DNA of 64,000 nt. Source: Fuerstiella marisgermanici. Its GTDB lineage: Bacteria > Planctomycetota > Planctomycetia > Planctomycetales > Planctomycetaceae. Below, piece by piece: positions 7,589 through 16,638 of the stretch; position 1 is the stretch's first letter; each line of letters starts with the position of its first letter. The stretch covers positions 2,852,001 to 2,916,000 of the forward strand of contig NZ_CP017641.1 of assembly GCF_001983935.1 (NCBI RefSeq), in the 5' to 3' direction. The translations under genes were made by a program, and so were the position numbers. The notes under the pieces were generated by a model. It worked only from the letters and a program-made list of their open reading frames with translations. It was not told the DNA's origin and made no database searches.

Positions 7589-9049
7589 TCAGTCGGTGAG
7601 CAACGGCGTGGCCTTTGCCGCCTCATCCAGTCGTCCACGAGCGTGATCCGCCCACGGACCTCGCGAATCGTACCGCAGGTACTTTTCCCAATAGCCAATG
7701 GCCTCATCCCCACGCTGCATCTGATCCAGCAATTGGGCGTAATGCAATAGCGCGTCGGGATTTGAATCGTGAATCTTAATCGCCGTCGACAGGGCTTCTT
7801 CCGCAGCCGCCCATTGCTCGCATTCAGTCTGCAGGCATCCCAGTTGCGTCCATGCTTCGATAAAATCGGGCGCGGATTCGATGGCACAGTGATACCGCTC
7901 AATAGCCGCTTCGGTTTTCCCGGCGCGGTACAACGCGTCGGCCAGATGGAAGTGAACATCGGCCGGGTCGGGGTAAACGCCAACGTCTTCAACCGCCTGA
8001 ATGGGCTCACCGCTGGCGCCGCCAGAACTGGTCGCCAGTAGACTCAGGCAGTTTCGGAAAGCATTCACCGCCGATTCGAACGCTCCCTCTTCCGACAGAC
8101 GGCAGCCTTCATTGAACCATTCATCGGCCGTCCATTCCTGCATGCTGCGATCGTCCAGCTTCAGTCGAGCTTCGACGATGGAAATTGCAATCGGGCCTTC
8201 ATCGTAGGCTTGCTCTGCTGTCGGCTCGTCTGCGTCAGATCCTTCATCAGCGTCGGCATCCCCAGCAGGCTGATTCGAATCGTGCTCAACATGAAGCGAC
8301 AACTGCGGCTCAACCCCGAAATCAAGCAACCGCTGACCGGTGCGCGGATTAAGAACTCCGTGAGCATCTCGCAGCACGATTTTTTCGTCCTGCACCAGCA
8401 GTGTTAGTTGAGCCAGCGATCTGTCTGTGCCGGTCAGAGTCATACTCAGTTCCACAAGGCTGCGTTCGAGTGTTTCTGCGCGGACGCCTTCATTAAGTAA
8501 ATTGGCCAATCGCTGAGCACTCGCAACTTCACGGTAGTCAAAGTATGGAAGTCGGCTGATTCGCCGAACCGGCTTGATCAGCCCGATGCGGTCCCACCGG
8601 CGAATGATCCCTACTGGCACATTCAACAGTCGGCTTAGCATTGCGGGCGTGTAAGACCGCTGAATTTCGTCTCGGCGTTCGTTGAGGCCGATCAGGTGCA
8701 GCCAGTCCGATTCAGACACGACCCGAATCTCGGCACCATCGGCGACCAGTTGAGTCGTCAGCTTCAGCTTTTGCGAAGCCTCGCCGTCTTCTTCCAGTGG
8801 CCAACCTTCTTCGCCAACCACCAGCATTGTCACGGCGCCAGACACAGATTGCACTGAGCGGCCGCCGTGCGTTTCGACCAGCGCAGCGGCCTCCCGGTGA
8901 ACCATGGACGCCAGCGTGCCGGTGAACGTCACGCATTCGCCGGACAGCGGCAGCGAACTGTTCAGTTCTGTGTTTTTCAGTTCAGGGAATTCCGTTGAAT
9001 CGGTCACGGGGGAGACTCGTCGTACATTTTCCGGGAGTTTGGATTCCAT
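7589..9049 (-). CDS. BRCT - MerR-type HTH - TPR fusion protein
   Basis: A 486-residue cytoplasmic protein with three recognisable parts. Residues about 35-115 look like a BRCT domain (GECVTFTGTLASMVHREAAA, then HGGR, VTMLVVGEEGW and SDWLHLIG), as in the DNA ligase C-terminus. Residues about 130-200 form a MerR-like winged helix (YTPAMLSRLLNVP, IIRRWDRIGLIKP, YFDYREV). From about 310 to 480 there are TPR repeats, with an acidic linker (about 255-295) before them. It could be a transcription or DNA-associated regulator that reads a phosphopeptide or DNA end through BRCT and binds partners through TPRs. No signal peptide is seen. It converges on a small gene at 7292 and diverges from glyA. Confidence 0.75.
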   Translation of the reverse strand: MESKLPENVRRVSPVTDSTEFPELKNTELNSSLPLSGECVTFTGTLASMVHREAAALVETHGGRSVQSVSGAVTMLVVGEEGWPLEEDGEASQKLKLTTQLVADGAEIRVVSESDWLHLIGLNERRDEIQRSYTPAMLSRLLNVPVGIIRRWDRIGLIKPVRRISRLPYFDYREVASAQRLANLLNEGVRAETLERSLVELSMTLTGTDRSLAQLTLLVQDEKIVLRDAHGVLNPRTGQRLLDFGVEPQLSLHVEHDSNQPAGDADADEGSDADEPTAEQAYDEGPIAISIVEARLKLDDRSMQEWTADEWFNEGCRLSEEGAFESAVNAFRNCLSLLATSSGGASGEPIQAVEDVGVYPDPADVHFHLADALYRAGKTEAAIERYHCAIESAPDFIEAWTQLGCLQTECEQWAAAEEALSTAIKIHDSNPDALLHYAQLLDQMQRGDEAIGYWEKYLRYDSRGPWADHARGRLDEAAKATPLLTD

Positions 9050-9276
9050 TCGAATCCGTGACAGCTATCGTCGCGACCATACCGTAGAAATTCCACAAAC
9101 GGTAGCATTCGGACCTTCTAGTGATATAAGTCCGAAAAAATCCGGCGGTGCGGCAATAGCGTCTGCCACATTGCCACCCGTTGCCGCGTAGGCTTCGTAA
9201 GCGGCAGGACGCTAACCGCTGGTTTTCCGGCAAAACAACAGTACCTCAAACACTCAAACCAACATCAAAAGAGCTC

Positions 9277-10518
9277 ATGCCAACGATTCAATCAAGCGAC
9301 CCGGCCGTCTGGGACTCCATCTGCCACGAACGCACTCGCCAGGCCGAAGGTCTGGAATTGATCGCGTCGGAAAACTACACCAGCGAAGCCGTCATGGAAG
9401 CGGCCGGCACGGTACTCACAAATAAATATGCCGAAGGCTATCCCGGTCGACGCTACTACGGCGGGTGCGAACACGTCGACACCGTCGAAGACATCGCTCG
9501 CGAACGAGCCTGTGAATTGTTCGGCGCTGAGCACGCCAACGTTCAGCCTCATGCCGGATCGCAGGCCAACATGGCCGTGTATCTGACCGTGATGGAACCT
9601 GGCGACACCGTGCTGGCCATGGACCTCGCCCACGGTGGGCACTTGACTCACGGCATGCGACTGAACTTCAGTGGCAAGCTGTACAAGACAGCTCACTACG
9701 GTGTTCGAGAAGACGACAATCGGATCGACTTCGATCAGGTGGCGGCTTTGGCCAAAGAACACAAGCCGAAGATGATCATCGCCGGAGCCAGCGCGTATCC
9801 TCGCGAAATCGACCACGCTAAGTTCGCTGACATCGCCAAAGAAAACGGCGCGGTCCTGATGGTGGATATGGCTCACTACGCAGGCCTTGTCGCGGGCGGC
9901 ATTCACAACAACCCGGTTCCCGTCGCCGACTTTGTGACGACCACAACGCACAAAACTTTGCGAGGTCCTCGGTCCGGCTTGATTCTGTGCCGCAAAGACG
10001 CTGCCAAAGATATCGATCGCAGTGTGTTCCCCGGCATGCAGGGCGGACCGCTGATGCACATTGTTGCGGCGAAGGCCATCTGCTTCGGCGAAGCGCTGAA
10101 ACCGGAATTCAAGCAGTACGCTCAGCAGATCGTCGACAACGCAAAGACGCTGTCCGAAACACTACTCGCGGGCGGGCTGCGACTGGCGTCCGGCGGCACG
10201 GACAACCACCTGATGCTGTGCGACGTGACGGCTATCGACCTGTCCGGCAGCATCGCCGAAGAAGCGTTGGACAAAGCGGGCATTACCGTCAACAAGAACA
10301 TGATCCCCTTCGACAAACGCAAGCCTATGGACCCCAGCGGTATTCGAATCGGAACCGCCGCCCTGACCACTCGTGGTATGAAAACCGATGAGATGAAAAA
10401 AGTGGGAGCGTGGATTCTGGAAGTGCTGAAGAATTGCGACAACGATTCGGAACTCACCCGCATCCGCGCCGAGATCGCGGAATTCACGAAGGCCTTCCCC
10501 GTGCCGGGCATCGCGTAG
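9277..10518 (+). CDS. glyA: Serine hydroxymethyltransferase
   Basis: PLP enzyme converting serine and tetrahydrofolate to glycine and methylene-tetrahydrofolate, a main source of one-carbon units. The start at 9277 gives 413 residues, matching GlyA; the in-frame upstream extension (from 9181) lacks SHMT similarity. Clear motifs: [10 protein letters not shown] near 27-36, [13 protein letters not shown] near 51-63, and the PLP lysine Lys226 in [14 protein letters not shown]. The 227-base gap to the divergent BRCT-MerR-TPR gene should hold its promoter. A hairpin follows the stop codon (10575-10601). Confidence 0.97.
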   Translation: MPTIQSSDPAVWDSICHERTRQAEGLELIASENYTSEAVMEAAGTVLTNKYAEGYPGRRYYGGCEHVDTVEDIARERACELFGAEHANVQPHAGSQANMAVYLTVMEPGDTVLAMDLAHGGHLTHGMRLNFSGKLYKTAHYGVREDDNRIDFDQVAALAKEHKPKMIIAGASAYPREIDHAKFADIAKENGAVLMVDMAHYAGLVAGGIHNNPVPVADFVTTTTHKTLRGPRSGLILCRKDAAKDIDRSVFPGMQGGPLMHIVAAKAICFGEALKPEFKQYAQQIVDNAKTLSETLLAGGLRLASGGTDNHLMLCDVTAIDLSGSIAEEALDKAGITVNKNMIPFDKRKPMDPSGIRIGTAALTTRGMKTDEMKKVGAWILEVLKNCDNDSELTRIRAEIAEFTKAFPVPGIA

Positions 10519-10574
10519 CCGGCGCAAGACACTTGCAGCTGGCTCAGCACTAATGACGTCGGTCAAAAACGCGG

Positions 10575-10601
10575 ACACCGGAACTTGCTGAGTTCCGGTG
10601 T
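10575..10601 (+). terminator. Terminator-like hairpin after glyA
   Basis: ACACCGGAAC (10575-10584) pairs perfectly with GTTCCGGTGT (10592-10601) over a 7-base loop, 57 bases past the glyA stop. Only a short T-run follows (TTTCG), so termination may be partial. Its position at the end of a single gene supports the call. Confidence 0.6.
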
Positions 10602-10685
10602 TTCGCGGCGACGTGAGTGTGAACCGAAATCCATTAATTCACGGCGCGTCGTAGGATGAATGTTGCACAGCCCAGCCGAAGCCTT

Positions 10686-11231
10686 CTATGGGCTTGCTGG
10701 CGACACGGTGTGGTCGGTGCCCGAACTTTTTCCGGACAGCACGACAGCCAAAGCGGTCGCGGTAACGCCTGTGGCCATCATGGCTGGAGAAACCATCGGT
10801 GCGCCGTACCCGTATTGTCCCAGTAGCTGTTCGTTGCCGACAACAACCGCCGGGCGAGTGACCGCAGATGGCGGTGCGTTTTCGGGATTCCACAACCGGA
10901 AAGCTGTCGTTTGCCCGCCGGTCAGCAGCGAATGCACGCCGGGCCGCAAACGCTTGATCAGGATTTTCCCTTCGCTGTTGCTACGCACGTAGGCGATGGG
11001 ATGTCCCTTGTGTTCGACACGGACCAACGTTTGGGGAACCGGTTTACCAGCCCCGTCGACGACTGCAAACTCGACAGCGCCGTGCGGATTCAGCTGCACG
11101 TCTCGCACAATCGAAGCTGGCGGAGCCGTCGGACGCTCATCGCTAAACGCAATCGACTGCAGACATGGACTTAACACCAGCGCCAAAGCGACGGCACTGG
11201 AAATGGGTGAACCGATCGAAGAGTGTTTCAC
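10686..11231 (-). CDS. Secreted protein with a carboxypeptidase-regulatory-like domain
   Basis: A 181-residue hypothetical with an N-terminal signal sequence (hydrophobic about 10-29, ending near SIAFSDE). Residues about 50-105 read like a small beta-sandwich of the carboxypeptidase-regulatory kind (VEFAVVDGAGKPVPQTLVRV, then SNSEGKILIKRLRPGVHSL). A second hydrophobic stretch near 145-165 could anchor it. No catalytic motif is seen. It precedes a secreted gluzincin-like gene in opposite map order on the same strand, but the 120-base gap gives no firm operon link. Confidence 0.6.
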   Translation of the reverse strand: MKHSSIGSPISSAVALALVLSPCLQSIAFSDERPTAPPASIVRDVQLNPHGAVEFAVVDGAGKPVPQTLVRVEHKGHPIAYVRSNSEGKILIKRLRPGVHSLLTGGQTTAFRLWNPENAPPSAVTRPAVVVGNEQLLGQYGYGAPMVSPAMMATGVTATALAVVLSGKSSGTDHTVSPASP

Positions 11232-11354
11232 GATAGTAACCCGAGAACAGGGGCCAGCAAACAGTCCGAGCTACATCTTGTGAGCCTGCGACGACTGTCA
11301 TCGTTGGCAGGTCCTGCAGAAGCAGCTCATAAAGCGGCAAACCGCGCCGCGCTG

Positions 11355-12143
11355 TCAGCGTAGTGAAATCCGAAATCTCCGAAAATACGAACCTATGCGT
11401 TTTACGACTTCAGTTTCACGTTGGACCGCCCATTCACTAAAGGCACCGGGGGCTTCTCCGGCAGAAATTGCCTGCAGGTAGTCCTTCAGCATCAATCGGG
11501 TGTCAGTGGAATCGTTCATGAGATAATGAACCCACGCCCAGCTGTCACGATAGTGAGCTGCCGTCATCGCGGATGCCGCCGGAATCTGTTCGAGCCGCTC
11601 CAGCTTTGGCTGCCAACCGCTGCGACAACGCCATTTCATCCCAGCCAGTCGCGACGATTTTTCACGCGTCTCCGGGCGTTCTTCCATAAACTCGGCCAGC
11701 CCTTCGTCGATCCACAACGGAACGTAGGGCAACGACTGGTGCAGCAGTGCATGAGTGTATTCGTGGCGCAAGTCGACCGTCAGCTCAGCGTGACGATACG
11801 CATAGATCTGAAACAAACCGCCGTGCTTGTAGAAAATCGCACGGCGTTTTAATCCTTCCGGAATTCGACTCGACAGGTACGCCCGATAGCTGGCCGGTGA
11901 CTTAAACAGAATCAGCTGGACATTTTGATTGTCGCCAGACAGCTCAAGCAACGTCTGGACTTCGCGCTGGACTGCTTGCAGTTCTTTCACGATGCCGTCG
12001 ACATCGACCCGAAATTCGGAGAACACTTCAAGCGATTCAGTCTTCTGATGATCCACCCAGACCTGTCCGCATGCCAGTTCCGAGCCGACCCCACACATGG
12101 CCAGGACGACGCAGATCAGCCGCATCTCCCGTAAGTGTGTCAT
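11355..12143 (-). CDS. Secreted gluzincin-type metallopeptidase-like protein
   Basis: A 262-residue protein from the ATG at 12143 (an in-frame start at 12176 is also possible), beginning with a signal peptide (LICVVLAMCGVG). The zinc-binding motif HEYTH is at residues 127-131 and the third ligand is probably Glu147 in WIDEGLAEF, the arrangement of MA-clan gluzincins and of DUF1570-like proteins. The conserved catalytic glutamate (Glu128) is intact, so peptidase activity is possible. It is probably outside the cytoplasm. It is about 120 bases from the upstream hypothetical, and no substrate can be inferred. Confidence 0.7.
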   Translation of the reverse strand: MTHLREMRLICVVLAMCGVGSELACGQVWVDHQKTESLEVFSEFRVDVDGIVKELQAVQREVQTLLELSGDNQNVQLILFKSPASYRAYLSSRIPEGLKRRAIFYKHGGLFQIYAYRHAELTVDLRHEYTHALLHQSLPYVPLWIDEGLAEFMEERPETREKSSRLAGMKWRCRSGWQPKLERLEQIPAASAMTAAHYRDSWAWVHYLMNDSTDTRLMLKDYLQAISAGEAPGAFSEWAVQRETEVVKRIGSYFRRFRISLR

Positions 12144-12176
12144 GGTGATGGCTTTCGTACCGCTTGCCAGGTTCAA

Positions 12177-12771
12177 GAGGCGTCAGGGACGCGGGGAAGG
12201 AATGCGCGGGGCTTCTGCGGTTACGTATGTTCAGCAATCACGACAGAATCGGCGTCGGATGTGTAAGAAATCCACGCGGCAGGCGTCAACCTCAGATCGT
12301 AGAGGCAGCCTACTATGGAAGTGTTCTGATCACTTTGCGGACACCCGCAAAACCCATTCTTTACGTGAGGGTGTTGCCCCATTCTGCAGGTGTTTATGCG
12401 TTAATGCCTTCCCAAATGTGGGCAGTCCTCCATTCGGTATGTTGAAATACAGGTATATGGGGCGTATAACACCCGCATGAAATCCGAAATTTTTTCACAC
12501 GGGCAGCCTGTGATCTTACGCAACGGCGTCAGACACACTGCTTGAAGGAAGGTTGGAGGACTAAGGGGCGATAAATGAACTACTGTAGTCTATAGATAGT
12601 AAGTGGCGCAAAACTGTTTGGAGAGTTCTTAACAGTTGCGCGTCAAGAGTTGCAGTGGTTCACACACGATTCTGATATGCGGATTGTATTCGGCAATTTT
12701 CAGATGTACTGTCGTCGACAGCACCATAACCGAAGCGTCTGCAATCGTTTCCAGAAAACAGGGGAAATTTG
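12177..12771. other. Long intergenic region before the response regulator
   Basis: About 600 bases without a supported gene. It separates a divergent secreted peptidase-like gene from a response regulator, so promoters for both should lie here. AGGGG just before the ATG at 12772 is the ribosome binding site. I saw no tRNA, strong hairpin or repeat. Confidence 0.4.
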
Positions 12772-13473
12772 ATGTTACCAAAAAAGGGCCGTATCACTCG
12801 CAGGAAGCCAAAGAAAGCTCCACCACCGACCGAATTTGAGAGTCCGCGCAAGCGACGAGATTTCACCGTGTTTCTGGTTGAAGACGACCAGGGCATTCGT
12901 GCGTCGTTGAAAGAAGCTTTGGAAGAAGAAAAGCTTCAGGTCAACGATTACATGACCGCCATGGAATTCTATCGCGATTACCGCGAAGTTGTTCCCGGCG
13001 TATTGGTTCTGGACATTCGCCTGCCGGGCATGTCTGGCATCGAACTGCAGGAAAAACTGGCCGAAGAAGAATTCCCGCTGCCCGTTGTCATGATCTCAGG
13101 TCACGCTGACGTGCCAATGGCTGTGCGAGCCATGAAGAATGGTGCTTTCGACTTTCTCTGCAAGCCAGTGAAAGTTGATGATCTTGTTGCAGCAGTCGGT
13201 CGAGCGTACGATCACTACTATGATGTCGACGTCGACATGGACGACGAACTGGACGCAACGGAAGACAGTCTCAACCGACTGACAGGTCGCGAACGAGAAG
13301 TTCTGGATCACGTTGTGGATGGACTTTCCAGCCGCGAGATCGCTGAAGAACTCACGGTCAGCACAAAGACGGTCGAAGCTCATCGAGCCCGCATCAACGA
13401 TAAGATGCGAGCAGACAATGTGGCTCACTTGATCCGAATGTGTTTCAATTTTAACGCTGCCGAAGAAGTGTAA
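12772..13473 (+). CDS. FixJ/NarL-type response regulator
   Basis: A 233-residue two-component regulator. After a basic, proline-rich N-terminal extension of about 30 residues comes a receiver domain: acidic pair in VEDDQ, phospho-acceptor Asp81 in LVLDIRLPG, and the conserved lysine in FLCKPVK. The C-terminus (about 165-225) is a LuxR-type helix-turn-helix (LTGREREVLDHVVDGLSSREIAEEL, with STKTVEAHR). Layout and motifs match FixJ-like regulators. The ATG at 12772 is preferred over the TTG at 12769 because AGGGG lies about 8 bases before it. No histidine kinase is adjacent, so it is an orphan here. A strong terminator follows. Confidence 0.9.
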   Translation: MLPKKGRITRRKPKKAPPPTEFESPRKRRDFTVFLVEDDQGIRASLKEALEEEKLQVNDYMTAMEFYRDYREVVPGVLVLDIRLPGMSGIELQEKLAEEEFPLPVVMISGHADVPMAVRAMKNGAFDFLCKPVKVDDLVAAVGRAYDHYYDVDVDMDDELDATEDSLNRLTGREREVLDHVVDGLSSREIAEELTVSTKTVEAHRARINDKMRADNVAHLIRMCFNFNAAEEV

Positions 13474-13510
13474 GCTTCTTGTCGCTGCGAAAGAATTGAC
13501 GGGCCAATTG

Positions 13511-13543
13511 AAAACGCCGTGCGAATCTTCGCACGGCGTTTTT
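13511..13543 (+). terminator. Rho-independent terminator of the response regulator
   Basis: AACGCCGTGCGAA pairs perfectly with TTCGCACGGCGTT over a two-base centre, with an A-run before and a T-run after (13511-13543). This is a textbook intrinsic terminator, 38 bases after the response-regulator stop. Confidence 0.9.
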
Positions 13544-13666
13544 CATGCGCGGTTTATTGTTTGGGGCGTCGAATTGCACCTCCGCCCGCGATTGCACTAA
13601 ACTGAATCAGATCCTGCTGTCGTCGCTATCCCCGACCACGTTCACGGCATTTTCCCGGAGACCATT

Positions 13667-14734
13667 TTGGCGCGTTACTGGATTCGAAACCGTGGTCGTG
13701 TGCAAGGCCCGTTCTCAGAAGAACGCATCCAGGGACTGTTACGCCGAGGGCGTTTTAGTCGCCACTTTCACGTGTCGGAAGACCGGAAAAACTGGTACCC
13801 GGCAGGCGATTTCCCGGAACTGTTTGCCGAAGCGGGCGGGCCGGAACCGGACGACGAGGACGGCCATTTTCGTTCGGGCGGATCACCGTTCGATGACGAC
13901 GAAGACGATGACTACGACGATCCTCCCGAACGATCTCGTCGCAAAACACAGCGGGCTTCCAAACCGCAGGCGACCCGACGTCGAACTTCTGTGCCAGATG
14001 ATGATGACGACGACATTCGTGATGAACACGACGATGATGATGAGGACTGGGAGGGCGACGACACCGATGGCGTTCTGACCGGACTTGTCGACTGGATTGA
14101 ATCAAACGTCAAGGTGCTTGCCGTCGTGCTGTTGCTGGTGTTGGGCGTGCTGTCGTGGTTTGCGTTCATGAAGGAAGATTTCACTCAGGACACCGCTGAT
14201 CTGAAAACACTGCAGGGTTATCACAGTCAGATCGTTCGCGCGCATCAGACAGGAGCTGCTGCCGACCAGTGGATTCCGATGATGGAACGGATTCTGACCG
14301 AGCTAGCGCCGCTGGTAGAGCGTCTTGACGAAAATGCGTCGGCCATGGATCACGTGAAGCAGAAGCTGCTGTTTGTCGCGCGAGACGACATTCCTCGCAT
14401 GCTCAAAGAGCTTCCGGTCAACAAGCAGGATGCAGCTCAACGAGTGATGCAGCAGTTGGAACTTGTGGACAACATGATCCAGCAGCAAACGCGGTTCAGC
14501 GAAGCAGGTTCGTTGACGGCCCCGCAACTGATTCCGCCGCGAGCACCGCAGCCGAATCCACCGCCAGCTGGCCAAACCCCACTCGGCGAGGCCCCGCCCG
14601 GCGCGACACCGCCAGCAGAAGCCCCCGGCACGAACAATTCTGGCACAAACAGCACCGGTGCGAGCAGTCCAGGCACAAACAGTCCAGGCACCGGAAATCC
14701 TGCGAGCAGTATTCCCGGGACGGGGCGGCCGTAA
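13667..14734 (+). CDS. GYF-domain membrane protein with acidic linker
   Basis: A 355-residue protein with a probable TTG start, supported by GGAG six bases upstream. Residues 1-50 match the GYF_2-type domain (MARYWIRNRGRVQGPFSEERIQGLL is the recognisable opening; key residues WIRNRG, GPFS and W43). Then come a very acidic, Asp-rich stretch (about 60-135), one transmembrane helix (about 148-166), a helical region and a Pro/Gly/Thr/Asn-rich C-terminal tail with GTNSPGT-type repeats. GYF domains bind proline-rich peptides, so a membrane-tethered scaffold is plausible. Function is unknown. It stands alone after a terminator. Confidence 0.7.
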   Translation: MARYWIRNRGRVQGPFSEERIQGLLRRGRFSRHFHVSEDRKNWYPAGDFPELFAEAGGPEPDDEDGHFRSGGSPFDDDEDDDYDDPPERSRRKTQRASKPQATRRRTSVPDDDDDDIRDEHDDDDEDWEGDDTDGVLTGLVDWIESNVKVLAVVLLLVLGVLSWFAFMKEDFTQDTADLKTLQGYHSQIVRAHQTGAAADQWIPMMERILTELAPLVERLDENASAMDHVKQKLLFVARDDIPRMLKELPVNKQDAAQRVMQQLELVDNMIQQQTRFSEAGSLTAPQLIPPRAPQPNPPPAGQTPLGEAPPGATPPAEAPGTNNSGTNSTGASSPGTNSPGTGNPASSIPGTGRP

Positions 14735-14865
14735 CCTTCGCCACAAGACGTACAAAGCCAAGCGGCAGGAGCGGGAGCACGTCACATTGCTCCACTCCGC
14801 GTGCGGCGTCGGACCAACTTCACGCCCTGCGAGGCCGGCCCGGATCAGCGGCCCGCTTCGGTGGC

Positions 14866-15039
14866 TCAATTCAAGTCGCTCTTACTGGTCTCTGCGTCGG
14901 CCTGATCAGCTTCGTCTTTCAACGCCGCCAGCAATTTGCGAATATCGGCGGCTCCGCGAACCATGACCAGGACGGACATCAGCCCAAAGGCACTCAGCAG
15001 CGCCACGAAAACGACTTTCCAGATGATCACCCAATTCAT
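14866..15039 (-). CDS. Tiny membrane protein coupled to the symporter gene
   Basis: A 57-residue reading frame found by direct translation: start MNWVIIWKVV, a single hydrophobic span (about residues 3-26), then a charged tail (RKLLAALKDEADQADAETSKSD). Its ATG overlaps the symporter stop in ATGA (15036-15039), so it is probably translated by coupling after the transporter. Size, one span and position suggest a small accessory subunit of the sodium/solute symporter, as seen in other transporter families. I do not recognise a named family. Other frames here show nothing better. Confidence 0.6.
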   Translation of the reverse strand: MNWVIIWKVVFVALLSAFGLMSVLVMVRGAADIRKLLAALKDEADQADAETSKSDLN

Positions 15040-16634
15040 GATTGATACTCCGGAATCGCGACTCGCTTATCATTCGGCTCATCCGGCCGCAAAAGCGACC
15101 CCACGACCGTCAGCACAATTGCGACGGCAACTGTGAGCAGGCCGACCTGAGGACTGGTCAGAACTTCGATCCAGTCGCCAGCTTCGTTTTGGTATTTCAG
15201 GCCGCTCGCTTTTTGAATCGGTTCCAGTCCCAGCAGCATAAACAAGCCGGACAGCAGCCCCAGAAACGCGCCAAACGAACTGGCACCTTTCCAATAAACG
15301 CCCAGCATCAACACCACAAAAGCGCCCGTGAAATAGATGCCACCGGTGACCGCCATATAGTCCCAGATATCTTCTCCGCCTGTGTAGAACAGACTCCAGC
15401 ACAGCACGTAGCCGCCCATTAAGACGATCAGAATTCGAGTCAGCCGAACTCGTGAAGCAGTCGGAAATTCGGACGACTTCAATGGCGCGACAATGTCCTG
15501 AGTGATCACGGAACTCCACGCCAGGAAGTACGAATCGTGAGTCGACATGAAGGCGGCAATCATGCCGGCCGTCACGATGCCGATCATCACCGGCGGCAGC
15601 AGACGACCTAAAAAGATGGGCATCGCATACAAATCGTCCAGCGGCGCCTGACTTGCATCCGACGGCCAGAACAATTCCTGCAGCCCCGATCCTTCGCCGC
15701 CGCCAACTATAAACACCAACGCGCAGATGCCCCAAAAGTAGGGAATGATAAATCGCACGGCAAACGAAATCGACGACCAGCAATACTGACGCCGCACCGA
15801 CTTCTCACTTTCCATCGCTAATGCTCGAGCAACCGCAGTTGGCCAGACAGCCGCACCGACAAAACCGGTCGTGATGACCATCCAAAACATGTACGACCAG
15901 CCGAAGCCTTCCAAAGTCGGATCGAAGCCGGCGTCTCCCAGATGAATCTGCACAGTATCGAAGATGTGTGTCCATCCGAGTTTCCAGATGGCCAGCACGG
16001 TGGCGAGCAGCAGGCCAAAGGACAGCACGACAAATTGCACATAGTCTGTCAGCACGACAGAAATCATTCCGCCCAAAGTGGTGTACACCAGCACCAGCGT
16101 CAGCAGGCCAACCATTACCCAGTGCAACGCATAACTTTCGCTGGCCATGCCGGTGACGCCCACGATGAACATCGAACCCGTTTTCAGAAACAGGCCCATG
16201 TTCAGGATTCCGGCGAACACCAGAATCACAGCACCCAGAACGCGGATCTTTTTGTTGAATCGCTTTTCGTAGAATTCGGGAATCGTCAGCACTTCCATGC
16301 GCCGCAATGGCCCGACAATAAAGCCCGTCAGGCCCACAAACAACGTTCCGACACCAGCAATCAGCCCAATATGAAACGCCGCAAATCCTCCGTTGAAACC
16401 CTTTTGAGCCGAATACATCACCGTGACCAGGCCCAGTTCTGTGCCCGTCATCGTGGCCACGCCCAGCCATGTGCCCAGCTTGCGGCCGGCGCCGATATAA
16501 TTTTCCATCGACCCGGCGTAGCGTTTTACGAGGAGGCCGATGCCTAACGAAATCGTCAGGTAGGCCACAACGATCACAGTGTCGAGCGTACTGAAGTTCG
16601 TCTGGCTGAATGCTTCGCGGGCGGCTTCGTTCAT
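15036..16634 (-). CDS. Sodium/solute symporter (SSF family)
   Basis: A 532-residue integral membrane protein with about 13 hydrophobic spans, as expected for the SSF fold. The first span region (VIVVAYLTISLGIGLLVKR), AGRKLGTWLGVATMTGTELGL and a GMISVVLTDYVQF segment match the SSS core; the last resembles the family signature around TM6. The substrate cannot be assigned; sugars, amino acids or organic acids are all possible. It lies 4 bases downstream of the UDP-sugar pyrophosphorylase gene and overlaps a tiny membrane gene at its 3' end, so the three are probably co-transcribed. Confidence 0.9.
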   Translation of the reverse strand: MNEAAREAFSQTNFSTLDTVIVVAYLTISLGIGLLVKRYAGSMENYIGAGRKLGTWLGVATMTGTELGLVTVMYSAQKGFNGGFAAFHIGLIAGVGTLFVGLTGFIVGPLRRMEVLTIPEFYEKRFNKKIRVLGAVILVFAGILNMGLFLKTGSMFIVGVTGMASESYALHWVMVGLLTLVLVYTTLGGMISVVLTDYVQFVVLSFGLLLATVLAIWKLGWTHIFDTVQIHLGDAGFDPTLEGFGWSYMFWMVITTGFVGAAVWPTAVARALAMESEKSVRRQYCWSSISFAVRFIIPYFWGICALVFIVGGGEGSGLQELFWPSDASQAPLDDLYAMPIFLGRLLPPVMIGIVTAGMIAAFMSTHDSYFLAWSSVITQDIVAPLKSSEFPTASRVRLTRILIVLMGGYVLCWSLFYTGGEDIWDYMAVTGGIYFTGAFVVLMLGVYWKGASSFGAFLGLLSGLFMLLGLEPIQKASGLKYQNEAGDWIEVLTSPQVGLLTVAVAIVLTVVGSLLRPDEPNDKRVAIPEYQS

Positions 16635-16638
16635 GTCG

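Noticed and set aside
9292-10059. A 255-codon open frame antisense to glyA
   Set aside because: It lies wholly inside glyA on the other strand, with low-complexity shadow composition and no recognisable motif.
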